From Gracilimonas sp017641085 (lineage in GTDB: Bacteria; Bacteroidota; Rhodothermia; Balneolales; Balneolaceae), in assembly GCF_046115515.1 (NCBI RefSeq), contig NZ_CP175953.1: a stretch of DNA of 64,000 nucleotides; one strand, 5' to 3'. The position numbers and the translations under genes were made by a program. Below the pieces are notes generated by a model, which did not search any database, was not told the DNA's origin, and saw nothing but the letters and a program-made list of their open reading frames with translations. Position 1 is the first letter of the stretch; each line of letters opens with the position of its first letter. Of the stretch, positions 8,590 through 16,461 are shown piece after piece.

Positions 8590-8919
8590 TTATTTAGGGG
8601 TGAGTGAGGAGGTGAATGATAAACAGGTATGCAGCCACAATTCTAAATCCTGATCTTTTTGTACTCCTTGTGGTGATACATAGATCATTCCTTTCATGGG
8701 CCGGCCGGTAAAATCCATTTTATGGGCATGAGGTTTAGAAAGACTTTCTTCATAACGGTCGGGACCCACTCTGGCCATAAGTTTATCGTTAACAATGCCA
8801 AATGCCATGTGACCGGAAACCATGAAGCAGAGCCCGCCAAACATTTTCTTCTCTACTACATTATTCTGATCCTGCAGCAGGTTCCGAATCCGCTCCGCTA
8901 AACCCTCGTCAAAAGCCAT
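8590..8919 (-). CDS. TfoX/Sxy N-terminal domain protein
   Basis: The 109-residue protein contains only the TfoX_N domain: an N-terminal helix (GLAERIRNLLQ), then the typical block KKMFGGLCFMVSGHMAFGIVNDKLMARVG and the closing PMKGMIYVSPQGVQKD. Full-length Sxy/TfoX proteins regulate natural competence with CRP and carry an additional C-terminal domain, which is absent here. Stand-alone TfoX_N proteins are widespread and uncharacterised, so a competence role should not be assumed. It is the first gene of a short minus-strand pair with the GyrI-like gene. Confidence 0.85.
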   Translation of the reverse strand: MAFDEGLAERIRNLLQDQNNVVEKKMFGGLCFMVSGHMAFGIVNDKLMARVGPDRYEESLSKPHAHKMDFTGRPMKGMIYVSPQGVQKDQDLELWLHTCLSFTSSLTPK

Positions 8920-9273
8920 ATTCTATATATGAATTACAAACCCAAAAGGAATTAGCGCAAATAATAGATTAGAAACAAGAGGGAATAGTCAGCTCTGATG
9001 CAAAACCTTTGGGTAAGAATAACTCACATTTATGAGGCATAAAGTGGTCATCCTGAACCTGAATAGTATGACTCAATCAAGGTAATCTTTCAATCCCTTT
9101 AATCAAGGTTCAAAAATTAAGGAACCTTGATTGGCTTGATTTAATGATTGCTATGATTGCTAATCAAAACGGGACAATGAAGAATTACTTACCCAGCATT
9201 TCTTGGTAAAGATTTTTAGCTATCGCTTAGATTCACGTTTACCACTCATGGGACCTAACCAACAAATAGCAGC
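8920..9273. other. Intergenic region holding an inverted-repeat element
   Basis: About 350 nt without a convincing gene on either strand. The only structure seen is a cluster of aatcaagg/ccttgatt motifs at about 9074-9170, including the perfect inverted repeat listed separately. Confidence 0.6.
9101..9132. repeat. 11-bp inverted repeat within a degenerate aatcaagg-rich element
   Basis: Arms aatcaaggttc (9101-9111) and gaaccttgatt (9122-9132) with a 10-nt AT loop. Further partial copies flank it (caatcaagg at about 9074, then cttgattt and two tgattgct at 9134-9162), giving a compact palindromic element of roughly 100 bp. No T-tract follows, so a terminator is unlikely; a dispersed non-coding repeat is the better guess. 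Confidence 0.55.
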
Positions 9274-9759
9274 TCACAACCTTTTCTGCCAATACCCCAC
9301 ATCCAGCCATTGCCCGAATTTGTACCCGATTTCTTTGAAATGTGCCACTTTCTCCATCCCAAACTTCTCGTGGAGGGCGATGCTGGCATCATTCGGTAAG
9401 GTGATGCCGCCAATGGCAAGATGAATATCCTTCTTTTGAAGTTCGGTGAATAAAGCCTGGTAGAGTTTGGTTCCCCATCCATTTCCCTGCCGGTTATGGT
9501 CCACATACACCGATATCTCTACCGAATGCCGGTAAGCAGATCGCTCTTTCCATTTGGTGGCATAGGCATAACCTACTTTCTTGTCCTGTTCTTCAGCAAC
9601 CAGCCAGGGAAGTGCAGATGATTCTACTTTATGTATGCGGGATTGGATTTCTTCGGGGGTGATTTTCTCCTCTTCAAAAGTAACGGTCGTATCCAGTATG
9701 TAGTAATTGTAGATATCGGTTAAGGCATAAGTATCTTCAGGCTGAACAGGACGAATCAT
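9274..9759 (-). CDS. GNAT family N-acetyltransferase, phosphinothricin-acetyltransferase-like
   Basis: The 161-residue protein follows the Pat/MddA pattern: MIRPVQPEDTYALTDIYNYY, then TTVTFEEEKITPEE, the strand VGYAYATKWKER, the acetyl-CoA pyrophosphate-binding motif RQGNGWGTKLYQ near residue 90 and the closing HEKFGMEKVAHFKEIGYKFGQW. Homologues acetylate phosphinothricin, methionine sulfoximine or related amino-acid amines; the substrate here is not determinable. Its ATG overlaps the TAA of the upstream amidohydrolase gene (TAATG at 9757-9761), indicating translational coupling. Full length. Confidence 0.88.
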   Translation of the reverse strand: MIRPVQPEDTYALTDIYNYYILDTTVTFEEEKITPEEIQSRIHKVESSALPWLVAEEQDKKVGYAYATKWKERSAYRHSVEISVYVDHNRQGNGWGTKLYQALFTELQKKDIHLAIGGITLPNDASIALHEKFGMEKVAHFKEIGYKFGQWLDVGYWQKRL

Positions 9760-10703
9760 TATTCTTCAATTTCGAACATCCGCACGGCATTATCCCATAG
9801 AATGTCGTCTTTCTGGTTTTGACTTAGATATGGAGCTTCCCGTATGGTTTGCACCGATTTCCCGATGAGTTGCGGCCAGGCCATTTGCAGAGTGCCGAAT
9901 AAAATTTTGTCGCTTCCTGCCGTAGCTACCGCCTCTTTTAATAACCGGTTGAAAAGTTCATCTCCCAAAAGCCAAACGGCAACGGAAGTTTCCATATACA
10001 CATTGGGGTAAGTACTTAGCATATACAGACCCTCATCAAAAAAGGGCCAGCCCATATGCATCATCACGATCTGCAGGTCGGGAAAATCCATGACCACATC
10101 CTCGACCAGCAGCGGGTTGGCTGTTCCAATCCTGAAGGCCGGACTCAAGACTTGCTGAGGGTTTGGACCCGAAAAGCCGGTATGTATTAACACCGGAACT
10201 CCGTGCTTTTGCGCTACTTCGTAATAGGGATAGAGGTCAGGTGTATTAAGCGGAATCCCCTCATAAACAAGCCCGAGTTCTCCTAATGCTGCATATTTTC
10301 CTGAAAGTACATCTTCTTCAAACTGTCGTGCAGCCCCTGTATGATCTTCAAGTGATAAGTCTGGCTCATAAGAAAGCATAAATCGTTCTGGTTGTTCTTG
10401 GAGGAATGATTCTTTGTATACGCCATGGCTCAGCAATCCGTACCGGATGTTGTGAGCATCCATTTCTTCAAAACTCTGGCGGAAAAGTGCAGCACTGTCG
10501 GCCGCCATTTCCCCATATTTTTCCACCCGGTGAATACCATAATCAACATCCTTCATCGCTCTTTCAAACCAGGCAGGATTTACTCCCTGCATGGCCACAT
10601 CGAAAACAGGGTCTTGCATATCAGGTGCTTTTTGGTCTTTAGAAATGCATCCCGAAACAAAGAAAAGGAGAGCAGTAAGAAGGAAATTTAGGTGAGAACT
10701 CAT
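9759..10703 (-). CDS. Amidohydrolase-2 family lipoprotein with missing metal ligands
   Basis: The 314-residue product has a lipoprotein signal (LLFFVSGC, Cys19). The fold matches amidohydrolase family 2 (PF04909): repeated beta/alpha units, VLIHTGFSGP, IVMMHMGWPF and a C-terminal KILFGT block. Two catalytic landmarks are altered. The N-terminal HxH position reads DVAMQ (residues 35-39), so both His are replaced, and the terminal Asp normally after the FGT/FGS block is replaced (FGTLQM). The internal His residues remain. Weakened or lost metal-dependent hydrolysis is therefore inferred; it may be a binding or structural lipoprotein. It is translationally coupled to the GNAT gene downstream. 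Confidence 0.75.
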   Translation of the reverse strand: MSSHLNFLLTALLFFVSGCISKDQKAPDMQDPVFDVAMQGVNPAWFERAMKDVDYGIHRVEKYGEMAADSAALFRQSFEEMDAHNIRYGLLSHGVYKESFLQEQPERFMLSYEPDLSLEDHTGAARQFEEDVLSGKYAALGELGLVYEGIPLNTPDLYPYYEVAQKHGVPVLIHTGFSGPNPQQVLSPAFRIGTANPLLVEDVVMDFPDLQIVMMHMGWPFFDEGLYMLSTYPNVYMETSVAVWLLGDELFNRLLKEAVATAGSDKILFGTLQMAWPQLIGKSVQTIREAPYLSQNQKDDILWDNAVRMFEIEE

Positions 10704-10783
10704 ACAATTAATTTTCAGGGAAATAGCGAAATTATATCTTTAGAAACAAGAGGGTAAGGTCATAATCGGATGCATTCAAGCGG

Positions 10784-10791
10784 TATATTCG
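10784..10791 (+). promoter_or_regulatory. Candidate -7 promoter element for the methyltransferase gene
   Basis: TATATTCG fits TAnnTT(T/C)G and lies 13 nt before the ATG at 10805. No convincing -33 TTG box was seen, so this is weak. Confidence 0.25.
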
Positions 10792-10804
10792 TTACCATAG
10801 TTTG

Positions 10805-11497
10805 ATGGAAGAGCGCAAACCAAAACGATCTAAAAAGCCCTGGCCCACCAAAGATGCCATGGAGCAGGTATATCAAAAGAATTTATGGGGTGGAGGGCAT
10901 GCGGATTTCTATTCCGGAACCGGTTCGCATCATCCCGAGTTGGTTGAACCTTATGTAGAGGCTGTGGCTTCTTTTCTGCTTTCTTTTGAAGAACCCCCGG
11001 TGGTTTGTGATATGGGATGTGGCGACTTCAACGTAGGCAAGGAGTTGGTAAAGCATACCAAGAAGTATGTGGGGGTAGATATCGTACCGGATCTTATTGA
11101 ACGAAACAGAGAGAAATTTGAGGCCGACCACCTGGAATTCCGTTGTCTGGATATTGCCGAAGATGAATGGCCGCCGGCAGATTGTGTGATCCTAAGGCAG
11201 GTGTTGCAGCATCTTTCGAATGCAGAGATTCAGCGTATTGTGAGTAAGCTGTATAACTATGAGTATATCATTTTAACCGAACACCTGCCCGAAGGCGATT
11301 TTGAACCCAATAAAGACATCATTTCAGGTCAGGGAACCCGGCTAAAAAAGGGGAGCGGAGTTGATTTGTTGGCACTACCATTTAACCTTCGGGTTCAAAA
11401 AAAAGAACAATGGCTGGCTGTTCCCGCAAAGGAATGGGGCGGGGTTCTGGTGACTACGCTTTACAGAATACAGGCCGTGGCTCATGAGGGCAACTAG
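10805..11497 (+). CDS. Class I SAM-dependent methyltransferase
   Basis: The 230-residue protein starts at ATG 10805 (an in-frame TTG precedes it). Motif I is VVCDMGCGDFNVGK (about residues 66-79), followed by YVGVDIVPDLIERN (motif II acidic residue) and CVILRQVLQHLSNAEI, which place it in the class I Rossmann methyltransferases. The N-terminus is basic (KPKRSKKPW). No substrate-specific domain is visible and the substrate is unknown. It is monocistronic, divergent from the amidohydrolase lipoprotein and followed by the REP/transposase remnant. Confidence 0.8.
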   Translation: MEERKPKRSKKPWPTKDAMEQVYQKNLWGGGHADFYSGTGSHHPELVEPYVEAVASFLLSFEEPPVVCDMGCGDFNVGKELVKHTKKYVGVDIVPDLIERNREKFEADHLEFRCLDIAEDEWPPADCVILRQVLQHLSNAEIQRIVSKLYNYEYIILTEHLPEGDFEPNKDIISGQGTRLKKGSGVDLLALPFNLRVQKKEQWLAVPAKEWGGVLVTTLYRIQAVAHEGN

Positions 11498-11542
11498 CCC
11501 TCTTTAGCCCTCGTCCAGCTGTCGGAGATGGATCTTAGCCCT

Positions 11543-11589
11543 CGTTCCCAACATCCCTGTTGGGAACGCCCGCCCGGACCTCCCGGTCC
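11543..11589. repeat. REP-like double hairpin upstream of the RAYT remnant
   Basis: Two adjacent hairpins: cgttcccaac / gttgggaacg (11543-11552 with 11559-11568, 6-nt loop) and ggacc / ggtcc (11576-11580 with 11585-11589, tccc loop). A related pair recurs in inverted order downstream of the transposase remnant at about 12222-12258. This is the layout of REP/BIME elements mobilised by REP-associated tyrosine transposases. Confidence 0.7.
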
Positions 11590-11651
11590 TGATTTAGAAT
11601 TATTTTGTAAGGAGTTCCATTCTTAGCCCTCTAACTGTTAAAAAAGAAACA

Positions 11652-12188
11652 ATGGGACGAAGCCGATACAAATTTTATGAATCACACTACCCGTACTTTG
11701 TCAGCAGCACCTTACTGGAAGAGCTTCCGCTATTTTCAAAACCTCAAGTTGCACAGGTATTACTTGAACAGTTTATGGTGCTGTAAAATATGAGGTCGGT
11801 TAAGGTATATGCGTATGTAATCATGCCTAATCATTTTCATGCGATGGTACAGGGAGAGCAATTATCAAAAAAGCTCAGGCTTACAAAATCCTATGCTGCG
11901 CGACAGATACTGGAGGTGTTAAAGAGGAATGGACATACCCGGTGGCTGCAGAAGTTGAAAGAATGCAAACGGTCTTATAAAAGACACCGCACCTTTCAAG
12001 TGTGGGAAGAGGGGCTGCATCCAAAGCAACTCAGTACGACGGTAATGATGGCTCAGAAGATTGCATACATTCATCAGAATCCTGTAAAGGCGGGTTGGGT
12101 GATTGCTCCGGATGACTGGAGGTATTCATCTGCAGGAAATTACCTGGGCTGGCAGGGATTGATTCCGGTTACCTTATTTGCTGGTTAA
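11652..12188 (+). pseudogene. REP-associated tyrosine transposase (RAYT, Y1_Tnp family), interrupted by an in-frame stop
   Basis: Reading from ATG 11652 gives MGRSRYKFYESHYPYFVSSTL, the typical RAYT opening, then reaches TAA at 11784-11786 (codon 45). The same frame continues without shift: from 11790 it encodes VKVYAYVIMPNHFHAMV with the HxH (HFH) metal site of HUH/Y1 nucleases, then KIAYIHQNPVKAGWV and WRYSSAGNYLG, and ends at 12188 with the normal C-terminus (LIPVTLFAG). A single nonsense codon therefore interrupts an otherwise complete gene of about 178 codons. The downstream piece keeps the HUH motif and a good ATG, but the N-terminal strand is separated. It lies between inverted REP-like hairpins. 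Confidence 0.85.
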
Positions 12189-12221
12189 AGGTTTGGTTAG
12201 CTTACATGCTTTTGCACGGGC

Positions 12222-12258
12222 GGACCGGGTGGTCCACTATAGCATTCCCAACAGGGAA
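12222..12258. repeat. REP-like hairpins downstream of the RAYT remnant
   Basis: ggacc/ggtcc (12222-12226 with 12231-12235, gggt loop) followed by ttccc/gggaa around 12244-12257. The reverse complement contains tccctgttgggaa and ggaccacccggtcc, closely matching the upstream element at 11555-11589 but with the order inverted. The transposase remnant is thus bracketed by inverted copies. Confidence 0.65.
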
Positions 12259-12260
12259 AT

Positions 12261-12342
12261 ATTATCCGAACGAGGGTATTATTAGGAAGAACGAGTCAAA
12301 ACCGCTTTTGCAATCTTTTCTGACCCTTCTTATTCGGATAAT
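12261..12342. repeat. Long-range inverted repeat
   Basis: attatccgaa (12261-12270) is the exact reverse complement of ttcggataat (12333-12342). Adjacent sequence (gaacgagggtattat and ataataccccgttc) also pairs partially. The element continues the repeat-rich stretch after the transposase remnant and contains no convincing gene. Confidence 0.5.
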
Positions 12343-12510
12343 ACCCCGTTCAATTATAAGCGAAGGTGCGAAAAATCTTTCTAAAAGTACAAACCCATTA
12401 TTTACAAGTGGCTGAAATGTAAAGGAGTAGGGTATGAGCAGTCTTTGATGGTAGGCAGGTGCTTTCGCTCGGAATGACTTTGGTGAAGCCGTAAGAGAAA
12501 GCTAATCTAA

Positions 12511-12600
12511 TGTCATCCCGCGGCGAATGCCCGGGATCTGGTTGTATTACAAGTGCAGAAGCTTAAACATGATACCGGATTCCTGCCTTCGCAGGAATGA
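12511..12600. repeat. Dispersed-repeat-like palindromes (tgtcatcccg ... attcctgc/gcaggaat)
   Basis: tgtcatcccg with cccgggat at 12511-12537 and the hairpin attcctgc/gcaggaat (12579-12586 with 12591-12598, cttc loop), ending in tgaca. This resembles the tgtcattcctgcgaaggcagg-type repeats scattered through many bacterial genomes. It sits directly after the DUF1801 gene (3' side) and could also serve as a transcription stop. Confidence 0.55.
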
Positions 12601-12604
12601 CATG

Positions 12605-13000
12605 CTATTTATCCAAATGATACCGCAGCGCCATCTGTATGCAAATTCGAAGTTCTTTTTCTGGGAGTTCGGTATCGGCTGGTAAAAGAATGGCGCGGTT
12701 TCCCTCAAACTCAAGCTCATCACCAAACATGCTTCGGTAGGTTTCAATTAAAGAGGTATTACAGCTTACATACATCCCAATCTGATCCGGGCTTTTCTCT
12801 TTCCAGTCTATGCGTACGGTGGTTCCGCTCTTGGGTCGTTTGGTAAGGTAAGCCGGCTCACTCCATTTCAGCGTTTCCTCCAGTTCACCTACGCCCTCCG
12901 TGCTACCGGCCACCTCATAAATCAGCCCCCGCAACCGCTCCATCTTAACCCTGATATGCTCCGGGTACGCCTCAAACTTTTCCTTTACACCATTATCCAT
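12605..13000 (-). CDS. DUF1801 domain protein
   Basis: The 131-residue protein matches the DUF1801 (YdhG-like) pattern: an N-terminal helix with EAYPEHIRVKMERLRGLIYEVA, the block ELEETLKWSEPAYLTKRPKSGTTVRI, then IGMYVSCNTSLIETYRSMFGDELEFEGNRAILLP and the C-terminal KELRICIQMALRYH. The family is small, intracellular and without proven biochemical function. It is an isolated minus-strand gene between repeat elements, separated from the S9 peptidase by the heptamer array. Confidence 0.82.
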   Translation of the reverse strand: MDNGVKEKFEAYPEHIRVKMERLRGLIYEVAGSTEGVGELEETLKWSEPAYLTKRPKSGTTVRIDWKEKSPDQIGMYVSCNTSLIETYRSMFGDELEFEGNRAILLPADTELPEKELRICIQMALRYHLDK

Positions 13001-13028
13001 TTCCGGTCATTTTTAATCGCTAATCGTC

Positions 13029-13105
13029 ACTGGTAACTGGTAACTGGTAACTGGTAACTGGTAACTGGTAACTGGTAACTGGTCACTGGTCACTGGTCAC
13101 TGGTC
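13029..13105. repeat. Heptanucleotide tandem array, 7 x actggta + 4 x actggtc
   Basis: Eleven uninterrupted 7-bp units cover 77 bp. The first seven read actggta and the last four actggtc. The array overlaps the end of the S9 peptidase gene, whose final codons (Asp-Gln-stop, stop at 13097-13099) lie inside the last units. There are no spacers, so it is not a CRISPR. Confidence 0.95.
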
Positions 13106-15439
13106 CAACATCCCAAACTCATACTCCTTCGGCGGGTCCACACCCTTTAAATGTTCCACAAAATAATCCCAACGCTTTCGCATCATATAATCCTCGCTGT
13201 AATAGCCGTGTCCGCGGTTCGGAAACATGATCATGTCAAAGTCTTTGTTAGCTTCAATCAGAGCGTTTACGACCAGCAGTGTGTTGTAAGGAGGGACGTT
13301 ACTGTCGAGCGTACCATGGGTGATCAGCAGCTTGCCTTCCAGGCTGTCGGCCAGTAATTGGTTGGCCTGATTGTCGTAGTTGGTGGACTGATCGTCAGTA
13401 GCTCCATCAATATTGGTGGCTTTAAGCAGTCCCTGCCATTTCTCTCCCCATGGATCGGCATAGTTTCGGTTGTCATGGTTACCGGCGCCTGAAACTGCGA
13501 CATCATAAAAACCGGGATAGGCGAAAAGGGCACGGGTAGAGGCAAACCCACCTCCGGAATGACCGAAAATCCCCACACGGCTGATGTCCATCCAGGAATG
13601 ACGATCACCAAGCTGTTCAATCATGGTAATTTGATCGGGGAGGCCATTGTCGCCCATGTTGCCATAATAGAAGTCATGAAATTCTTTAGAGCGGCCAGGC
13701 GTACCCATCGCATCCACTTCAACCACAATAAAGCCGAGTTCTGCCAGGGCTTGCTTATCGGAACGGGCGGCACGGAAAGCACGACTGCCTACGCTTCCGG
13801 TTTGCGGGCCGGGGTAAATGTAATTCAACACAGGGTACGACTCCGATGAGCTGAAATTGGACGGCTTATACATCAATCCGTATAAATCAGTGACCCCGTC
13901 TCTGGCTTTAACAGAAAACGGAACCGGCGGTACCCAGCCGTTGGCCTGCAGTTCTGAAATATCAGCGGATGCAAGTTCAACGAGCACCTCACCATCCATG
14001 TTTCGGATAACGGAAGTGGGGGGAGTGGTTGGGGTAGACCGGGTATCTACAAAGTAGTTTCCGGATTCAGAGACTTCGATTTCGTGATGCGCTTCCTCAG
14101 GTGTTAGCAGGCGGAGCTCGGTTCCGTCAAAGTTCACCCTGTAAAAATATTCGAAATAGGGATCGCCTTCCTCACGTACCGCACCGGTGAAATAGATAGT
14201 TCGGGAATCTTCATCCACGTGACGAACCTGATTCACATTCCAGTCTCCGGAGGTGATCTGGTTCTTGAGCTTGCCGGATTGAAGGTCATAGAGATATAAA
14301 TGTCCCCAGTTATCCCGCTGTGAATACCAAATCACTTCTTTGCTTTCGTTCAGCACGTGCCAGTTCACCATGTCGTTACCGGATTCGAAAAAGGTGTCGG
14401 TTTCTTCAGTCAGCACAGACCGAACACTGCCGGTAGTTGGATTAGCGGTTTGAAGGTGTACATCCTGATGATCCCGGGATACAGTTACAAAAGCCAGCGT
14501 ATTGCTGTCGTTACTCCATTCATTATCCAGGAAGGAACCGCTCCAGTCCGCAATATGATCGGTGATGGTTGAACGCTGAGGGTCAGGAGATTTGCGCAGC
14601 CTGACTACTTTCGGTGCAGGTTCCAGGTTAATAACCACCCGGTGAATGCGGAAAATTACACTGTCGCCCGGTAAGGGATATTTCCAGGCTTCCAGCTCAG
14701 GGTGGCCCACTTTTGTGGAAGCGAGGTACATTTCTCCAACTCCGCGTGCATCCTGTTGAAAGGTCGAAATTCGTTTTGAATCGGGTGACCATAACACCAC
14801 AGGGCCGTCTCTTTTCACCCAACCGGCATTGTTGGTGGCGTAGCCGAAGTTCTCGCGGCCGTCATAAGTAAGCTGAGTAACCCGGTCGGTTTCGAGATTC
14901 CTCATAAAGAGATTATGCTCCCTGATAAACACCGATTTCTTTCCATCGGGAGAAACCGATTCATTCCAATAATTGCGCACCTCATCGCGGGTGACTTCAC
15001 AATCGTAGCCTGTTAGTTCACACCGGTATTCTTTGCTGTCTGCAGAAAAAGTGATAGCTTCGCCACCGTCGGTAAAGTCAAAACTCCGGAAGGGCAGGTC
15101 AAGCGGTTCCACATCTTCGCCCATCATTCCTGATAAAACATCAGCAAGCCGGTCGTGGTCAAAGGCCCGTTCTTTGGTTCCGGCTTTGGGATCAGCCATC
15201 ATAAATTCAGTTCCGTCCGCTAAAGAATGGCGGTAAATAAGGCGGTCATCATCCAGCCATTCCTCGCCGGCAATAGTTCCGTGAACCAGATCATTGGTAT
15301 GTCCCGAAAGCATTTTCTCGGCTCTCTGGTAGTCTTCTTCGGAAACTTTTTCGGAGTAAATTTTACAGCCTGAAGCTATCAGTATTAAAGAGGACAGGAG
15401 AATGAGGAGGGGGAAAGAGCGATAGGGTAAAAATCTCAT
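13097..15439 (-). CDS. S9 family prolyl oligopeptidase (dipeptidyl peptidase IV-like), lipoprotein
   Basis: A 780-residue product from ATG 15439 begins MRFLPYRSFPLLILLSS and continues to ASGC, a lipoprotein signal. The frame extends 34 codons further upstream, but that part is not signal-like. The N-terminal half is a beta-propeller of the DPPIV_N type; the C-terminal half is the alpha/beta hydrolase domain with the nucleophile elbow GHSGGGFAS, Asp in HGTLDSNVP and His in NRGHGYY. Such enzymes remove X-Pro dipeptides or cleave small peptides and are common at the Bacteroidota envelope. The gene ends inside a heptamer repeat array and is monocistronic. Confidence 0.9.
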   Translation of the reverse strand: MRFLPYRSFPLLILLSSLILIASGCKIYSEKVSEEDYQRAEKMLSGHTNDLVHGTIAGEEWLDDDRLIYRHSLADGTEFMMADPKAGTKERAFDHDRLADVLSGMMGEDVEPLDLPFRSFDFTDGGEAITFSADSKEYRCELTGYDCEVTRDEVRNYWNESVSPDGKKSVFIREHNLFMRNLETDRVTQLTYDGRENFGYATNNAGWVKRDGPVVLWSPDSKRISTFQQDARGVGEMYLASTKVGHPELEAWKYPLPGDSVIFRIHRVVINLEPAPKVVRLRKSPDPQRSTITDHIADWSGSFLDNEWSNDSNTLAFVTVSRDHQDVHLQTANPTTGSVRSVLTEETDTFFESGNDMVNWHVLNESKEVIWYSQRDNWGHLYLYDLQSGKLKNQITSGDWNVNQVRHVDEDSRTIYFTGAVREEGDPYFEYFYRVNFDGTELRLLTPEEAHHEIEVSESGNYFVDTRSTPTTPPTSVIRNMDGEVLVELASADISELQANGWVPPVPFSVKARDGVTDLYGLMYKPSNFSSSESYPVLNYIYPGPQTGSVGSRAFRAARSDKQALAELGFIVVEVDAMGTPGRSKEFHDFYYGNMGDNGLPDQITMIEQLGDRHSWMDISRVGIFGHSGGGFASTRALFAYPGFYDVAVSGAGNHDNRNYADPWGEKWQGLLKATNIDGATDDQSTNYDNQANQLLADSLEGKLLITHGTLDSNVPPYNTLLVVNALIEANKDFDMIMFPNRGHGYYSEDYMMRKRWDYFVEHLKGVDPPKEYEFGMLDQ

Positions 15440-15639
15440 AGGGAAATTTAGTTGGTTGTGTTTGGTGTTGCGAATATAGAGAATCGTGAGATTTCTACAA
15501 GTAAAAGGTTGTGGTAACATTTGTTTGTAACAAAGAATCAAAATGCTAAGCTATTAAATGAAAGACCGTTGAAATGGGTATTTGTGACAAAATAGGTTGC
15601 CGGTGTTTTAGTCTTCCTGAAAATGCATAAGTTCAACCC
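15440..15639. other. Divergent intergenic region
   Basis: 200 nt between the divergently transcribed S9 peptidase and UbiA-like genes. It must hold both promoters, but I see no unambiguous consensus boxes, repeat or small gene. Confidence 0.5.
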
Positions 15640-16452
15640 ATGAAATTTCTACGATCTATCTTCGATTTTTATCTGCAAAGCAGTATTCATGTAGGGCTTG
15701 CCGTAATGGCTCTTGCTGCGCTTTCGGTGATGCAATTTGGTTTTGTGCCGGAGCCAACGTTATTGCTTTTCATTTGGCTGGGAACCATCTGCGGGTATAA
15801 TTTTGTGAAGTATGCCGGTATCTCAAATCGTCATCACCTGGAAATCACCAAGAACGTATTGTTGATCCGGATTTTTACGGTCTGCTGTTTTGCCGGATTC
15901 TTATACTTCGGCAGGTTGCTTCCGGTTTATATTTGGTACCCAACAGGCATCGTAGGAGTGCTTACCGTTTTATACACCGTACCGTTCTTCAGGCAAAAAA
16001 ATTTGAGGAGCTTTAAAGGATTCAAAGTGTTGGTGATTGCGGCGGTGTGGGTTGGGTTTACCGTAGTTCTGCCACTTCAGTACCATTACATGAATTTTTG
16101 GAGTGAACGCGTACTTCTGCAGAGTACAGAGGTTTTCCTTTTTGTTATCGTGTTAATGTTGCCTTTTGAAATCAGAGATTTGAAATACGACAAACCCGGT
16201 CTTTCAACCATTCCTCAAATATTTGGGATTACGAAAACCAAGTGGCTGGGAACAGCTTTGGCGGGGGTTATTGCTCTACTTATTTACCTGCAGAAATATG
16301 TGTATGCTTCTTATCTGCCGGTGAATGTTTGTGTTTTAGGATTACTTCTTTTGGCAGTCTGGTTTAGCCGTGAGAATCAGGGGAGGTATTATGCTTCTTT
16401 TTGGGTGGAGAGTATTCCCATCATTTGGCTGGTTGCTTATATCACTATTTGA
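15640..16452 (+). CDS. UbiA-like prenyltransferase-family membrane protein, first Asp motif degenerate
   Basis: The 270-residue protein has about eight hydrophobic helices and the general UbiA-superfamily plan. The second diphosphate-binding motif is recognisable as EIRDLKYDKPG (Asp180 and Asp184). The position of the first motif (NDxxD) reads GYNFVKYAG (residues 52-60), so both aspartates are replaced. Close relatives in Bacteroidota are annotated as hypothetical or UbiA-like. Prenyl transfer is therefore doubtful and the function unknown. It is a single plus-strand gene convergent with the AT-rich pair, only 9 nt from the stop of the 575-residue gene. Confidence 0.65.
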   Translation: MKFLRSIFDFYLQSSIHVGLAVMALAALSVMQFGFVPEPTLLLFIWLGTICGYNFVKYAGISNRHHLEITKNVLLIRIFTVCCFAGFLYFGRLLPVYIWYPTGIVGVLTVLYTVPFFRQKNLRSFKGFKVLVIAAVWVGFTVVLPLQYHYMNFWSERVLLQSTEVFLFVIVLMLPFEIRDLKYDKPGLSTIPQIFGITKTKWLGTALAGVIALLIYLQKYVYASYLPVNVCVLGLLLLAVWFSRENQGRYYASFWVESIPIIWLVAYITI

Positions 16453-16461
16453 TTGTAGCTA

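Noticed and set aside
8590..8919. Competence regulator call for the TfoX-N protein
   Set aside because: Only the N-terminal domain is present, so a Sxy/TfoX regulatory role is not supported.
12206..12415. 69-codon ORF after the transposase remnant
   Set aside because: Covers REP-like hairpins and an inverted repeat; no protein-like features.
13029..13105. CRISPR array
   Set aside because: Units are contiguous 7-mers without spacers; it is a simple tandem repeat.
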